Assembly: GCF_030246905.1 (NCBI RefSeq)
Contig: NZ_CP126741.1
Coordinates: forward strand, 744,001 to 808,000
Reading direction: 5' to 3'
Source of the DNA: Microbacterium sp. zg-Y818
Lineage (GTDB): Bacteria > Actinomycetota > Actinomycetes > Actinomycetales > Microbacteriaceae
Length of the DNA: 64,000 nt
Positions 18,394 through 27,727 of the stretch are shown here, one piece after another (position 1 is the stretch's first letter; each line of letters begins with the position of its first letter). The position numbers and the translations under genes were made by a program. The notes beneath the pieces were generated by a model. It was not told the origin of the DNA. It saw only the letters and a program-made list of their open reading frames with translations, and made no database searches.

Positions 18394-19017
18394 ATGCTGG
18401 AGGACGAGTACGAGCGAGACCGGCGCCGACTGCCCCGACACCTGCGTCGCCGCCCCGAGCCGGAGCGTCCCTTCTCGTACGAGATCCGCCCTGCGCAGGA
18501 GCGGGACGTGCCCGACATCCGCGAGATCTACAACCACTACGTCACGAACTCGGTGGTGACATTCGACGAGAAGAAGTGGACCAACGCGCAGTGGCGCGAG
18601 AAGCTCGCCCACGCTCAGAAGCTGGGCCTTCCCTTCTTGGTCGCCGCGTCCCCGTCGGGGCAGATCCTCGGCTACGCCTACGTGCAGCCGCTGTCGAGCA
18701 AATCGGGCTACCGCTACAGCGTCGAGGACACGATCTACCTCGGCCAGGCCGCCACCGGCAAGGGTCTGGGACGCGCGCTGCTCGAGGCGCTCATCGCGGC
18801 GTCGGAGCAGGCCGGCATCCGCGAGATGGTCGCCATCATCAGCGACCGAGGCGCCGACGCCTCCATCGCGCTGCACGAGAAGCTCGGCTTCGTCGAGGTG
18901 GGTCGCATGGGCCGCGTCGGGCACAAGTTCGGCCGGTGGCTCGGAACGGTCTACCTGCAGAAGTCGCTCAAACCGGTGAAGAAGAAGGGCCTTATCGGTC
19001 GCCTGCGGGAAGGGTGA
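18394..19017 (+). CDS. GNAT family N-acetyltransferase (phosphinothricin acetyltransferase-like)
   Basis: 207 residues. A charged 25-residue N-terminal tail (RRRLPRHLRRRPEPERP) precedes a GNAT domain. EIRPAQERDVPDIREIYNHYV, TFDEKKWT, ILGYAYVQPL, the acetyl-CoA loop QAATGKGLGRALLEALI, and LHEKLGFVEVGRMGRVGHKFGRW resemble the PAT/MddA group that acetylates the amino group of phosphinothricin or methionine sulfone analogues. The native substrate is unknown. Its 3' end overlaps the emfourin gene on the other strand by 26 bases. Confidence 0.8.
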   Translation: MLEDEYERDRRRLPRHLRRRPEPERPFSYEIRPAQERDVPDIREIYNHYVTNSVVTFDEKKWTNAQWREKLAHAQKLGLPFLVAASPSGQILGYAYVQPLSSKSGYRYSVEDTIYLGQAATGKGLGRALLEALIAASEQAGIREMVAIISDRGADASIALHEKLGFVEVGRMGRVGHKFGRWLGTVYLQKSLKPVKKKGLIGRLREG

Positions 19018-19312
19018 CGTCTGGCCAGGCCCGCACCGCGTCGATGAGCGTGCGCCACGGGCCGGTCACGTCGGCATCCGGCAGCTCGGCCTCGTGGTGC
19101 TCCCGCCCCGTCTCTGCGCTCACTCGCCAGCAGAAGCGGTCGGCGCCGGAAGGATCGTGGCTTCCGTCGTTCCACGGGCAGCGATCGATGAGTTCGAGCC
19201 ACCGCTCGGCGTCGTCGCCGGCGGGCGCAGCGCGCCACGTGCGGCGAAGTCCTGCGATACCGCCGGTGCGGACGACCGTCACCGAGAGGGCGGGCTCAAG
19301 GCACTCAGGCAT
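18992..19312 (-). CDS. Emfourin-like inhibitor of M4 protease
   Basis: 106 residues. The start LSVTVVRTGGIAGLRRTW followed by a compact beta-rich domain fits emfourin, the protein inhibitor of protealysin-like M4 peptidases. The strongest support is context: its ATG lies inside the last codons of the M4 protease gene (eight-base overlap), the same gene pair order as the protealysin operon. No signal peptide. It probably binds and blocks the protease in the cytoplasm. The family assignment is by pattern and neighbourhood, not by alignment. Confidence 0.75.
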   Translation of the reverse strand: MPECLEPALSVTVVRTGGIAGLRRTWRAAPAGDDAERWLELIDRCPWNDGSHDPSGADRFCWRVSAETGREHHEAELPDADVTGPWRTLIDAVRAWPDVTLPAGDR

Positions 19313-20357
19313 CGTCGATCACGCCCACGCCCGACCAGCCGGCTCGGACGGCGGCGACCTCCTCTGAGTCCTCACCGTACTCCGCGACGGCGACCGCCAG
19401 CGTGGCACGGGCGAACGCGGCGAAATCGGTCGTGGGGGAGAGGGAGCCGCCGGTGAGCGTGAGGTACCAGATGCGCCCGGCGCGCTCCCACGCGAAGCCC
19501 TCGAGGGTGGTTGCCACCAGGTGGAAGGCGCGGTTCGGGATGCCGGAATTGATGTGCACCCCGCCGTTGTCGTCGGTCGTCTCGACGTAGTCGCGCATGT
19601 GGCCGGGCTGCGGGTCGCGCCCCAGCACGTCGTCGTCGTAGGCGGTGCCCGGCGCTGCGAGCGAGCGCAGCGCCCTGCCCTGCACCGCGTCGGTGAAGAT
19701 GCCGGCGCCGATGAGCCACGACGCCTCGTCGGCGCGCTGCCGCAGATGGTGCTGTTCGGCGAGGGCTCCGAACACATCCGCGATGGATTCGTTGAGGGCG
19801 CCGGATTGCCCCTCGTACACCAGCCCGCCGGAGTACTCGATGACGCCGTGCGTGAGCTCGTGTGCAATCACCGTGAGCGAGTCGGTGAACCCGGTGAACA
19901 CCTCGCCGTCGCCGTCGCCGAAGACCATGCGCTCGCCGTTCCAGAAGGCGTTGTCGAAATCGACGCCGTAGTGCACGGTGGCCGCGAGCGTGCCGCCCAC
20001 GGCGTCGATCCCCGCGCGCCCGAAGGCGTCCCAGAAGAGGTCGAACGTGACCCCGAGGCCGTCGTACGCCTCGTCGGTGTCGTCGTCGCCGGTGGGGTCG
20101 TCGCCTTCGGCGCGCACGAGCACACCGGGCAGCGTCTCCTGATGCTGCGCGTCGGAGATGGCGCGATCGGGGGAGGGTCCCCCTTCGGCGACGAGCGAGC
20201 CGTTCTCGTCGATCGACAGGCGCAGGCGCGTGAGGTCGGGGTGGTAGCCGCGCTGGGCCCCGAGGGTGGCGCGCGCCGCCTGGGCCGCCCGCGCCAGATG
20301 AGGGGCCTCGGTCGCTGCGAGTCGAGCGAGCAGGTAGGGCGGGACGATGGCGTTCAT
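19305..20357 (-). CDS. Protealysin-like M4 family zinc metallopeptidase
   Basis: 350 residues. The zinc site is HELTH (His166, Glu167, His170) with the third ligand in GALNESIADVFG; the transition-state His is in GGVHINSGIPNRAFH. There is no signal peptide. A short propeptide of about 40 residues carries IVPPYLL, matching the conserved PPY/PPxL box of protealysin-type precursors. Such enzymes mature by self-cleavage and act inside the cell or leave without Sec. TAGCCT (20364-20369, minus strand) lies six bases before the ATG, so it is transcribed separately from the ABC operon just upstream. Confidence 0.88.
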   Translation of the reverse strand: MNAIVPPYLLARLAATEAPHLARAAQAARATLGAQRGYHPDLTRLRLSIDENGSLVAEGGPSPDRAISDAQHQETLPGVLVRAEGDDPTGDDDTDEAYDGLGVTFDLFWDAFGRAGIDAVGGTLAATVHYGVDFDNAFWNGERMVFGDGDGEVFTGFTDSLTVIAHELTHGVIEYSGGLVYEGQSGALNESIADVFGALAEQHHLRQRADEASWLIGAGIFTDAVQGRALRSLAAPGTAYDDDVLGRDPQPGHMRDYVETTDDNGGVHINSGIPNRAFHLVATTLEGFAWERAGRIWYLTLTGGSLSPTTDFAAFARATLAVAVAEYGEDSEEVAAVRAGWSGVGVIDDA

Positions 20358-20366
20358 GCCATGAGG

Positions 20367-21187
<821 letters not shown>

Positions 21188-21191
<4 letters not shown>

Positions 21192-21976
21192 GCGCCGCCT
21201 CCCGGACGCCACAGGGTGGCGGTGGCGTCGCGCAGCAGCCCCCGGGTCACCGGCGACGCCGGCGAACTCAGCAGGGTCGGCACGGGCGCCGCCTCCACGA
21301 CGCGGCCGTGCTCGAGCACGACGCCGTGCGTGGCGATCTGCGAGAGCACGGCGAGGTCGTGGGTGATGAACACCAGCGACATGCCGTCGCGGGAGACGAG
21401 GTCGCCGAGCAGGTGCAGGATGTCTGCCTGGATCGTGACGTCCAGCGCGGTCGTCGGCTCATCGGCGATGAGCAGGCGCGGCCGGCAGGCCAGCGCCATG
21501 GCGATGGCCACGCGCTGCCGCTGTCCGCCTGACAGCTGGTGGGGGTATCGGGCGACGATGCGCTCCGGGTCGGGGAGGGCGACCCGCCTCGCCTCGGCGA
21601 CCGCGCGGGCCTTGGCCTCGCGGCGGGACACGCGCTCGTGGATGCGCACCGACTCCGAGATCTGCCGACCCACGTTGCGGATGGGGTTGAGGGCGGTCCG
21701 TGGCTCCTGGAAGACGATGCCGATCTCGTCGCCGCGCAAGCGGGCGAGATCGCGGTCCTTCATGCCGATGAGCTCGCGGCCGTTCCAGCGGATGCTGCCC
21801 GACGTCGTCGCGGCGTCCGGCAGCAGGCCCATGATCGCCAGCGCGGTGAGCGACTTTCCGGAGCCCGATTCGCCGATGAGGCCCACGCGTGCCGAATCGG
21901 GCACGTCGAACGAGACGCCGTCGACCACGCGCCGGCCGCCCAGCTCGATCACCAGATCGCGGACCTCGAGGCTCAT
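21188..21976 (-). CDS. Oligopeptide-type ABC transporter ATP-binding protein (DppD/OppD-like)
   Basis: 262 residues with Walker A GESGSGKSL, VFQEPRTALNPI, LSGGQRQRVAIAMAL, Walker B LLIADEPTTALDV and ITHDLAV. It starts MSLEVRDLVIELGGRRV at an ATGA overlap with the permease gene. Family members carry a C-terminal Fe-S or oligo-binding extension; here the protein ends soon after the ATPase core, so that extension is short or missing. Confidence 0.9.
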
Positions 21977-22890
21977 GCCACCACCTCCGGCACGTGTGCG
22001 CGCGCTGCGTTGACGCGCCGAGACAGGGTCGGGTCCGTTGCCTCGCGCAGTCCGTCGCCGAGCAGGTTGAGACCGAGCACCGTGAGCGTGATGGCCAGGC
22101 CCGGCCACACCACCGACAACGGGTGCACCGTGATGTAGCTCTGCAGCTCGCTCAGCAGCCCTCCCCATGACGGCTGGGTCGGCGGTGCGCCGAACCCGAG
22201 GTACGACAGACCCGCCTCGGCGAGCACCGCCACGGCCATGCCCCACGACAGCTGCACGATGAACACCGGTGCAACGTTGGGGAAGAGGTGGCGCAGCAGG
22301 TTCTGCGTCGGGGTGAGTCCCGCAGCGCGGCCCGCGAGCACGAACTCGCTGTGCAGCACCCGGCGGAGCTCGGGGCGGGTCACGCGGGCGATGTTGACGC
22401 CGAAGCCGATCCCCACCGAGAGGATCACCACCCACAGCGACCCGCCCCACACGGCCGAGATCATCATGGCGATCAGCAGCACCGGAAAGGCGATGAGGAT
22501 GTCGACGAGCACAGCGACCGACTCGCGCACCCACCGTGCCGTGAGTGCCCCGAGCGATGCCAGCACGAGGCCGATGAGGGTGGCCACGAGGCCCGCGCCG
22601 AGGGCGACCCAGACAGTGGTGACAGAACCCGCCATGATCAGGCTCAGGATGTCGCGGCCGGTGCCGTCGGTGCCGAGCAGGTGGGGCCAGCCCGGCGGCA
22701 TCCACCGCTGGGCGATGTCCACGCGTTGCGGGTCGAACGGTGTCCACAACGCCGATACGACGGCGGTGAGGCCGACGCCGGCGAACACGGCCAGCCCGAT
22801 GCGGCCGGTGGTGAGGGCGGTGAGGCGGCGCAGCCAGCCCCACCGGTCAGCGGCGCGTGCGGGTCGTGCCTGGGCAGATGCGCCTTTCAC
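21973..22890 (-). CDS. ABC transporter permease (DppC-like)
   Basis: 305 residues. One N-terminal membrane helix is followed by HLLGTDGTGRDILSLIMAGSV, typical of the second permease of peptide importers, and five further helices. The EAA coupling motif is EFVLAGRAAGLTPTQNLLRHLFPN. The GTG start overlaps the stop of the upstream permease (GTGA). Confidence 0.88.
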   Translation of the reverse strand: MKGASAQARPARAADRWGWLRRLTALTTGRIGLAVFAGVGLTAVVSALWTPFDPQRVDIAQRWMPPGWPHLLGTDGTGRDILSLIMAGSVTTVWVALGAGLVATLIGLVLASLGALTARWVRESVAVLVDILIAFPVLLIAMMISAVWGGSLWVVILSVGIGFGVNIARVTRPELRRVLHSEFVLAGRAAGLTPTQNLLRHLFPNVAPVFIVQLSWGMAVAVLAEAGLSYLGFGAPPTQPSWGGLLSELQSYITVHPLSVVWPGLAITLTVLGLNLLGDGLREATDPTLSRRVNAARAHVPEVVA

Positions 22891-23837
22891 TGCGCCTCCC
22901 GCTGCCGCGGGTCGATCACCCGGTGGAACAGGTCCACCGCGAAACCGACCACGAGCACGAACCCGGTGAGCACGAGCAGCTCTCCCTGCACCTTGGGCAG
23001 ATCGCGCTGGCCGACGTCGACGACGAGCATGCGGCCGATGCCGGGGAGGGAGAACAGCTGCTCGATGACCACGGCCCCGACGATGATGCCGGCGACCTGC
23101 AGGCCCAGCACCGTGATGATCGACAACCCGACGTTGGGAAGCCCGTGACGCAGCATCGCCTGGGTGCGGGTGAGCCCTTTCGCCGCGGCGGCGCGCACGT
23201 AGTCCTGGCCCACCGCCTGCAGGGTCGCCGAGCGGACGAATCGCAGCAGCATGGCGCCTTCGACGATGCCGATCGTGATCGCCGGCAGCAGCAGGGCGCG
23301 CCAGGCAGCGGCAGGGTCCGCCCAGCCCGAGCGGGGGAAGCCCTGGGCGGGCAGCCAGCCGAGCCACACCGCGAAGACGACGACGAGCATCATGCCGGCC
23401 CAGACGACGGGAACGGCGGCGAGAGCCTGGGCGCCGACGGTGATCATCGTTCCGTCGGCGCGGCCGCGCCGCAGCGCTGAGGCAACGCCCAGGGGCACGC
23501 TGAACACCAGCGCGATGGCCATGGCGAGCAGGCCGAGCGGAACGGTCACCTCGGCCTTCTGCGCGAGCTCGGTCGCCACCGGGGTTCCGGTCAGCAGCGA
23601 CGTGCCGAGGTCTCCGCGAACCACCCCGGACATCCAGTCGAAGTACTGGACCGGCAGCGGTCGGTCAAGACCCAGGCCCGACCGGATGGCCTCGACCTGC
23701 GCGGGGGTGCTTCCGACGCCCGCGATCATCTGCGCGATGTCGCCGGGCAGCACCCGCAGGGTGACGAAGATCAACACGCTGGCAACGACGAGACCCACCA
23801 GCAGCAGGACCAGCCGCGTCAGCGCGTAGCGGATCAC
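22887..23837 (-). CDS. ABC transporter permease (DppB-like)
   Basis: 316 residues, about six membrane helices. It starts MIRYALTRLVLLLVGLVVASVLIF, a standard DppB N-terminus, with VLPGDIAQMIAG, GLDRPLPVQYFDWM and the coupling motif DYVRAAAAKGLTRTQAMLRHGLPN. GTGA overlap with the substrate-binding protein gene. Confidence 0.89.
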   Translation of the reverse strand: MIRYALTRLVLLLVGLVVASVLIFVTLRVLPGDIAQMIAGVGSTPAQVEAIRSGLGLDRPLPVQYFDWMSGVVRGDLGTSLLTGTPVATELAQKAEVTVPLGLLAMAIALVFSVPLGVASALRRGRADGTMITVGAQALAAVPVVWAGMMLVVVFAVWLGWLPAQGFPRSGWADPAAAWRALLLPAITIGIVEGAMLLRFVRSATLQAVGQDYVRAAAAKGLTRTQAMLRHGLPNVGLSIITVLGLQVAGIIVGAVVIEQLFSLPGIGRMLVVDVGQRDLPKVQGELLVLTGFVLVVGFAVDLFHRVIDPRQREAQ

Positions 23838-25339
23838 CCCTCGCTCTTGGTGATCTCGGCGAGGTTGAGGCGCTCGTTCACGTTGACCGTCGGCATACCG
23901 GCGATGCTATCGCCGACCGCGACCACCGAGGCGCCGTTGTACAGCCAGTCGGCGGCGTGGTCCTCCGAGACGATGCGTGCGGCCTGCGCCAGCAGCTCGT
24001 CGGCCTCGGCCTCGTCCGTCGCCGCGAGCGACTGTGCGAACAGCTCCTGCACCTCGGCGTTGTCGTAGCCGAAGTAGTAGGACGGGTCCGCCCAGTTCTC
24101 GAAGTCTCGCGCCTCGGTGTGCAGCACGAAGCTGAGTTCGTAGTCCCGGTTGACGTAGACGTCGTTGAGCCAGGCCGAGAACTCCACCGGGTCGATCTCG
24201 AGCGTCACGCCGACGTCGTGCAGGTTCGAGACGAGGATCTGCGACACGGTGGTGCCGTAGAACGACGGGATCGTGAGCGTCAGCTCGAGATCCTCCGCGC
24301 CCGCCTCAGCGAGCAGCTCGCGCGCGGCCTCGGGGTCGTGCGGCACGACGTCGGAGAGATCTTCGTGACCGGGGTCGAGTTCGGGGATGGGGCCGTATTG
24401 CGTCTGGCCGGCGCCGATCGCTTCGACGATGGCGTCGTGGTCGATCGCCTGGCGGATCGCCTGGCGCACGCGCACGTCGGCCAGCGGCTCCGCTGCCGCG
24501 TTCATCGCCAGGGTGCCCTTGTCGGTCGACGCACCGACCTCGACGGTGAAGTCGCCGTTGGCCTCGATCTGCTCCGAGAGGTTCGCGTCGAAGCCGGTCA
24601 CCACGTCGACCTCACCGGCGAGGGCGGCGTTGAGGGCCGCCTGCGTCTCGGGGATGTACGCGAAGATCACCTCGGAGACGCCGGCGGGGTCGCCCCAGTA
24701 GCCGTCGAACCGCTGCAGGGTGACGCTGTCGCCCTGACGCCACGACGAGAGGGTGAAGGGTCCGGTGCCGTTGGCGGCGGTCTTGCGGTCTGTGGCATCC
24801 CCTTCCTTGAGCACCAGGCCCGCGCGACCGGTGAGGTTCCACAGGAAGCTCGAATCAGGCTGGCTCAGGGTGATGGTGATCGTCTGGCCGTCGGCGGTGA
24901 CCGAGGTCATGCCGGCGAGCCGCTCGGCATCGCGGTAGCTGGGGGTGTCCCGCACCTGGGTGAGCGACCACACCACGTCCTGCGGGGTGAGCGGCTGGCC
25001 GTCGTGGAAGACCACCCCCTCGCGCAGGGTGAAGGTGTAGGTGAGCCCGTCTTCTGACACCTCATAGTCGCTGGCCAGGGAGGGGACGATGTCCTGCTCG
25101 GGGGTGCGCGACACCAGGCCCTGGTAGACGTTGTCGATGAGCAGCTGGTCGAGCGCGGCGCCGGCTGTCTCACGGATGTCGAGGTTGCCGGGCTCGGCGA
25201 CCATGCGCACCGTGACGGAGGCGTTCGGGTCGGCGACGGCGCTGGTCGACGGGGCGGGCGTCTGCTCTGCGGTGCAGGCCGTGAGGGCCAGAGCGCCGGC
25301 CATGAGCACGGCGGCGGCCAGGGGGGTACGGCGGAGCAT
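23834..25339 (-). CDS. ABC transporter substrate-binding lipoprotein, family 5
   Basis: 501 residues. A lipoprotein signal peptide ends in the lipobox LTAC (Cys near residue 22), followed by a Ser/Thr/Pro linker and a family 5 extracellular solute-binding fold. Typical marks are TYTFTLREGVVFHDGQPLTPQDVVWSL and VRQAIRQAIDHDAIVEAI. It loads the two permeases and two ATPases encoded downstream. AGGA lies eight bases before the ATG. The ligand (peptide, metal complex or opine) cannot be read from sequence. Confidence 0.9.
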   Translation of the reverse strand: MLRRTPLAAAVLMAGALALTACTAEQTPAPSTSAVADPNASVTVRMVAEPGNLDIRETAGAALDQLLIDNVYQGLVSRTPEQDIVPSLASDYEVSEDGLTYTFTLREGVVFHDGQPLTPQDVVWSLTQVRDTPSYRDAERLAGMTSVTADGQTITITLSQPDSSFLWNLTGRAGLVLKEGDATDRKTAANGTGPFTLSSWRQGDSVTLQRFDGYWGDPAGVSEVIFAYIPETQAALNAALAGEVDVVTGFDANLSEQIEANGDFTVEVGASTDKGTLAMNAAAEPLADVRVRQAIRQAIDHDAIVEAIGAGQTQYGPIPELDPGHEDLSDVVPHDPEAARELLAEAGAEDLELTLTIPSFYGTTVSQILVSNLHDVGVTLEIDPVEFSAWLNDVYVNRDYELSFVLHTEARDFENWADPSYYFGYDNAEVQELFAQSLAATDEAEADELLAQAARIVSEDHAADWLYNGASVVAVGDSIAGMPTVNVNERLNLAEITKSEG

Positions 25340-25553
25340 GGAGGGAATCCTTTCGCAAGGGCGGGGGCGTCGGCGCTGTCCGTGGCCTCCGCGTACTCTT
25401 GTGCGCCTAACAGCCTATGGTCCGCCCGACGCAGGTCGCGCATCGGGGCCGCCCATTGTGAGCCCGGGATCAGGATTTTTTCGGCCTCCGCCGAGGCAGA
25501 AGGGCGATCATGCCGCTCCGGGCGCAGATTCCGGGCCGGGCTAGGGTCAGATC
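25340..25553. promoter_or_regulatory. Divergent intergenic region between the ABC operon and the AhpD-like gene
   Basis: 214 bases. TAGGCT on the minus strand (25412-25417) is a -10 candidate for the ABC operon, giving a leader of about 65 bases. TAGGGT at 25542-25547, six bases before ATG 25554, serves the other direction. A run of six T at about 25475 is followed, not preceded, by a GCCTC/GAGGC stem, so it is not a terminator. No other structure was noticed. Confidence 0.5.
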
Positions 25554-26030
25554 ATGAGCGATGAAGCGCGCGTGCACCTGTCCCGCTCCGCACCTGCGGC
25601 CTACCGCGCCCTCGACGCGGTGGCCAAGACCGTCGGCGCGCTCGCCGATGAAGCCGGCGTCGAGCCCCGCCTGCGCGAGCTCGTGCAGATCCACGCGTCG
25701 CAGCTGAACGGATGCGCGTTCTGCGTGCGGGTGCACGTCGACCGGGCGACGGCCGCCGGACTCACCGCGGACGTGATCGCGCAGGTCGCGGTGTGGCGGG
25801 ACTCGGGCGTCTTCAGCGAGCGTGAGCGCGCGGCGCTGGAACTGACCGAGGCCCACGTGCGCATCGACCTGGGCGGAGTTCCCGACGATGTGTACGACCG
25901 GGTGGGCGCCATCCTGTCGGAGAAGGAGTACGTGGCGATCAGCTGGATCCTGGTGTCGATCAACGCGTTCAACCGCGTCGCCATCGCCGGTCGCTACCCC
26001 GTGCCCGCACGCGACGGAGAGCAGGCATGA
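25554..26030 (+). CDS. Carboxymuconolactone decarboxylase / AhpD-family protein
   Basis: 158 residues. The alkylhydroperoxidase-D-like core carries the redox CxxC in LNGCAFCVRVHVDRA followed by the conserved His. RERAALELTEAHV and YVAISWILVSINAFNRVAIAG complete the fold. Likely a small thiol peroxidase or redox partner, not a muconolactone enzyme. The phosphatase gene overlaps its stop codon (ATGA), so the two are [15 protein letters not shown] coupled. Confidence 0.85.
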   Translation: MSDEARVHLSRSAPAAYRALDAVAKTVGALADEAGVEPRLRELVQIHASQLNGCAFCVRVHVDRATAAGLTADVIAQVAVWRDSGVFSERERAALELTEAHVRIDLGGVPDDVYDRVGAILSEKEYVAISWILVSINAFNRVAIAGRYPVPARDGEQA

Positions 26031-26752
26031 CGGATGCCACCTGGGCCGTCTCCGGCGCGCTCAATTTCCGTGATGTGGGGGGCCTGCCGGCGCAGGGCGG
26101 AGTGACGCGCTCGGGCGTGCTGTTCCGCTCGGGTAACCTCGCGCGCCTGGACGATGTCGGCAGGCGCACGTTGCGGGAGCTGGGGTTGCGGCGGGTGATC
26201 GACCTGCGCGCGGACGACGAGGTGGCCCTCGAGCCGTCGCTGGTCGATGGGCTGGGGCTCGAGACGATGCGCGTTCCCCTCCTCCTCGGCTCGGCCGCGT
26301 CGTTCTTGGAGAAGGACATCGATCTCGACGGCTTCTACCGCGCGATGCTCGATGAGGCCGCCGACCGCGTCGTCGAGGTGGTGCGGGGAGTGCTGGCCGA
26401 TCAGCCGGTGCTCGTTCACTGCACCGTCGGCAAGGACCGCACCGGAGTCACCGTGGGACTCACGCTGGCCGCGGCGGGCGTCGACGAGGATGCCGTGGTG
26501 GCGGACTATGCGCGCACCGAGGCGCTGCTGCCCGCACAGCGCAACGCCCGCGTGCTGCGGTATCTGCGCTCGCAGCATCCTGAGGCGCGCTTTCTCGAGG
26601 AACTCGCGACCAAGTCGCCCGCCGCCGCGATGCGCACCCTCCTCGACGATCTGCGGGGCCGCTACGGCGCTCCCGTGGAGTTCCTGCGCGCGCACGGCCT
26701 AGGGGACGACGAGATCCGCGAGCTGACCGCGCTGCTCGTGCGGCATAGCTGA
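26027..26752 (+). CDS. Tyrosine/serine protein phosphatase-like protein
   Basis: 241 residues. The active-site P-loop is VHCTVGKDRTGV (Cys132, Arg138), the HCxxGKDRTG form of MptpB-type and plant-like phosphatases that act on phosphotyrosine, phosphoserine or phosphoinositides. The N-terminal FRDVGGLPAQGGVTRSGVLFRSGNL block is typical of the same family. No signal peptide is seen. Coupled to the AhpD-like gene upstream. Confidence 0.85.
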   Translation: MTDATWAVSGALNFRDVGGLPAQGGVTRSGVLFRSGNLARLDDVGRRTLRELGLRRVIDLRADDEVALEPSLVDGLGLETMRVPLLLGSAASFLEKDIDLDGFYRAMLDEAADRVVEVVRGVLADQPVLVHCTVGKDRTGVTVGLTLAAAGVDEDAVVADYARTEALLPAQRNARVLRYLRSQHPEARFLEELATKSPAAAMRTLLDDLRGRYGAPVEFLRAHGLGDDEIRELTALLVRHS

Positions 26753-26759
26753 CCCTTAC

Positions 26760-26778
26760 TCAGGTTAGGCAACCCTAT
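26760..26778 (+). promoter_or_regulatory. DtxR/IdeR-type iron box
   Basis: The 19-mer TCAGGTTAGGCAACCCTAT matches 15 of 19 bases of the DtxR consensus TTAGGTTAGGCTAACCTAA. It overlaps the -35 region of a promoter whose -10 is TATCGT (26786-26791), so an Fe-loaded repressor would block RNA polymerase. Confidence 0.68.
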
Positions 26779-26800
26779 GTCGGTGTATCGTGGCAGTGTC

Positions 26801-27262
26801 ATGACCTCCCTCGACCACAACGCCACCGCCTGCCGGGCCTCCAAGCACACACGCGTGCAGCACCTCGTCACCGCCGACGAGCACTCGCTCACCGATCTCG
26901 AGGCGCTTCTCGCCACGCTGCCGCTGTGCTCGACCGGACGCGTCTTCATCGAGGTCCCCGACGACACCTGGTGTGCCGACATCGCGGTGCCCCCGCGCAT
27001 GACGCTGACCTGGCTCGACCGTTCCCGCCGCTCCGGTGCACCGGGGACCGGCCGGTCCTGCGCGCCGGGCGAGGCGCTCGCGCGGGCGGTCGCGGCGTGG
27101 GCCGACGAGATGCTGTGCGGACAGGAGGGCGGCACCCGCGTGTTCCTGCTGGGCGGCTACCTCGGCACCGCCGACATCGTCGACCACCTCACCGGTCGCA
27201 TCGGCATGCCGGCCGATGACATCCGCACGCCGGAGCGCTTCGGCCTCGCGACCGCGCGCTGA
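26801..27262 (+). CDS. SIP domain protein (siderophore-interacting C-terminal domain), iron regulated
   Basis: 153 residues. The second half (ALARAVAAWADEMLCGQEGGTRVFLLGGYLGTADIVDHL) resembles the NAD(P)H-binding C-terminal domain of siderophore-interacting ferric reductases. The flavin-binding N-terminal barrel is absent, so this is a stand-alone, reduced version whose biochemical role is unclear. The start at ATG 26801 (MTSLDHNA) is chosen because the in-frame ATG at 26777 lies inside the iron box and upstream of the probable transcription start. The iron box supports a role in iron acquisition. Confidence 0.7.
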   Translation: MTSLDHNATACRASKHTRVQHLVTADEHSLTDLEALLATLPLCSTGRVFIEVPDDTWCADIAVPPRMTLTWLDRSRRSGAPGTGRSCAPGEALARAVAAWADEMLCGQEGGTRVFLLGGYLGTADIVDHLTGRIGMPADDIRTPERFGLATAR

Positions 27263-27271
27263 GCGGCGCAC

Positions 27272-27727
27272 TCACGAGCCGCGCGGCACGTACCTGCCGT
27301 CTTCGAGTCCCGCCTCGATCTCGAAGCGGTTCGTCAGCGGGTTGCGTCTCGCCAGCAGGTAGAGCAGGGGCATGAGCGCGCCATAGCGCTGCCACTGCCG
27401 CTTGTGCACCGCCTCGTGCCGCAGCAGGCCGGTGGTGACGCGGCCGCTGCCGGTCAGGAAGCACCCGCCCACGCAGACGCCGCCGCGGCCGAACGTCCAG
27501 CCCGGCATGCCCCGGAACACCCACAGACCCTGCCGCTTCTCGACGCGGCCGGTGGACCACAGCGTGCCCCACACCAGGCCGACGGCGGTGCCCCAGAGGT
27601 AGCCCAGGCGGCTCACCGGCGAATCCAGCAGCACGCTCGGGATCCAGCGGTCCCACCGCCGGCCGCGGGCCAATGCCTCGTGCGCTGCTTCTCGCCAGCC
27701 TGCCGGCGGGGTGCGGGTCGGGCTCAC
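27272..27727 (-). CDS. Hypothetical protein with HEAVH motif
   Basis: 151 residues. No family recognised with confidence. A hydrophobic stretch (LGYLWGTAVGLVWGTLW) and a glycine-rich segment with GVCVGGCFLTGSG come before LLRHEAVHKRQWQRYG, which contains HExxH. This resembles the metal-binding helix of zinc peptidases and lies next to aromatic residues, as in DUF4157- or peptidase-like relics. A third ligand is not obvious. The GTG start overlaps the stop of the arginase-family gene (GTGA), so they form an operon. Confidence 0.6.
   Translation of the reverse strand: MSPTRTPPAGWREAAHEALARGRRWDRWIPSVLLDSPVSRLGYLWGTAVGLVWGTLWSTGRVEKRQGLWVFRGMPGWTFGRGGVCVGGCFLTGSGRVTTGLLRHEAVHKRQWQRYGALMPLLYLLARRNPLTNRFEIEAGLEDGRYVPRGS

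Noticed and set aside
25470..25500. Intrinsic terminator at the T6 run
   Set aside because: The T-run precedes the stem on the plus strand and reads as A-run after it on the minus strand, so the polarity is wrong for both.
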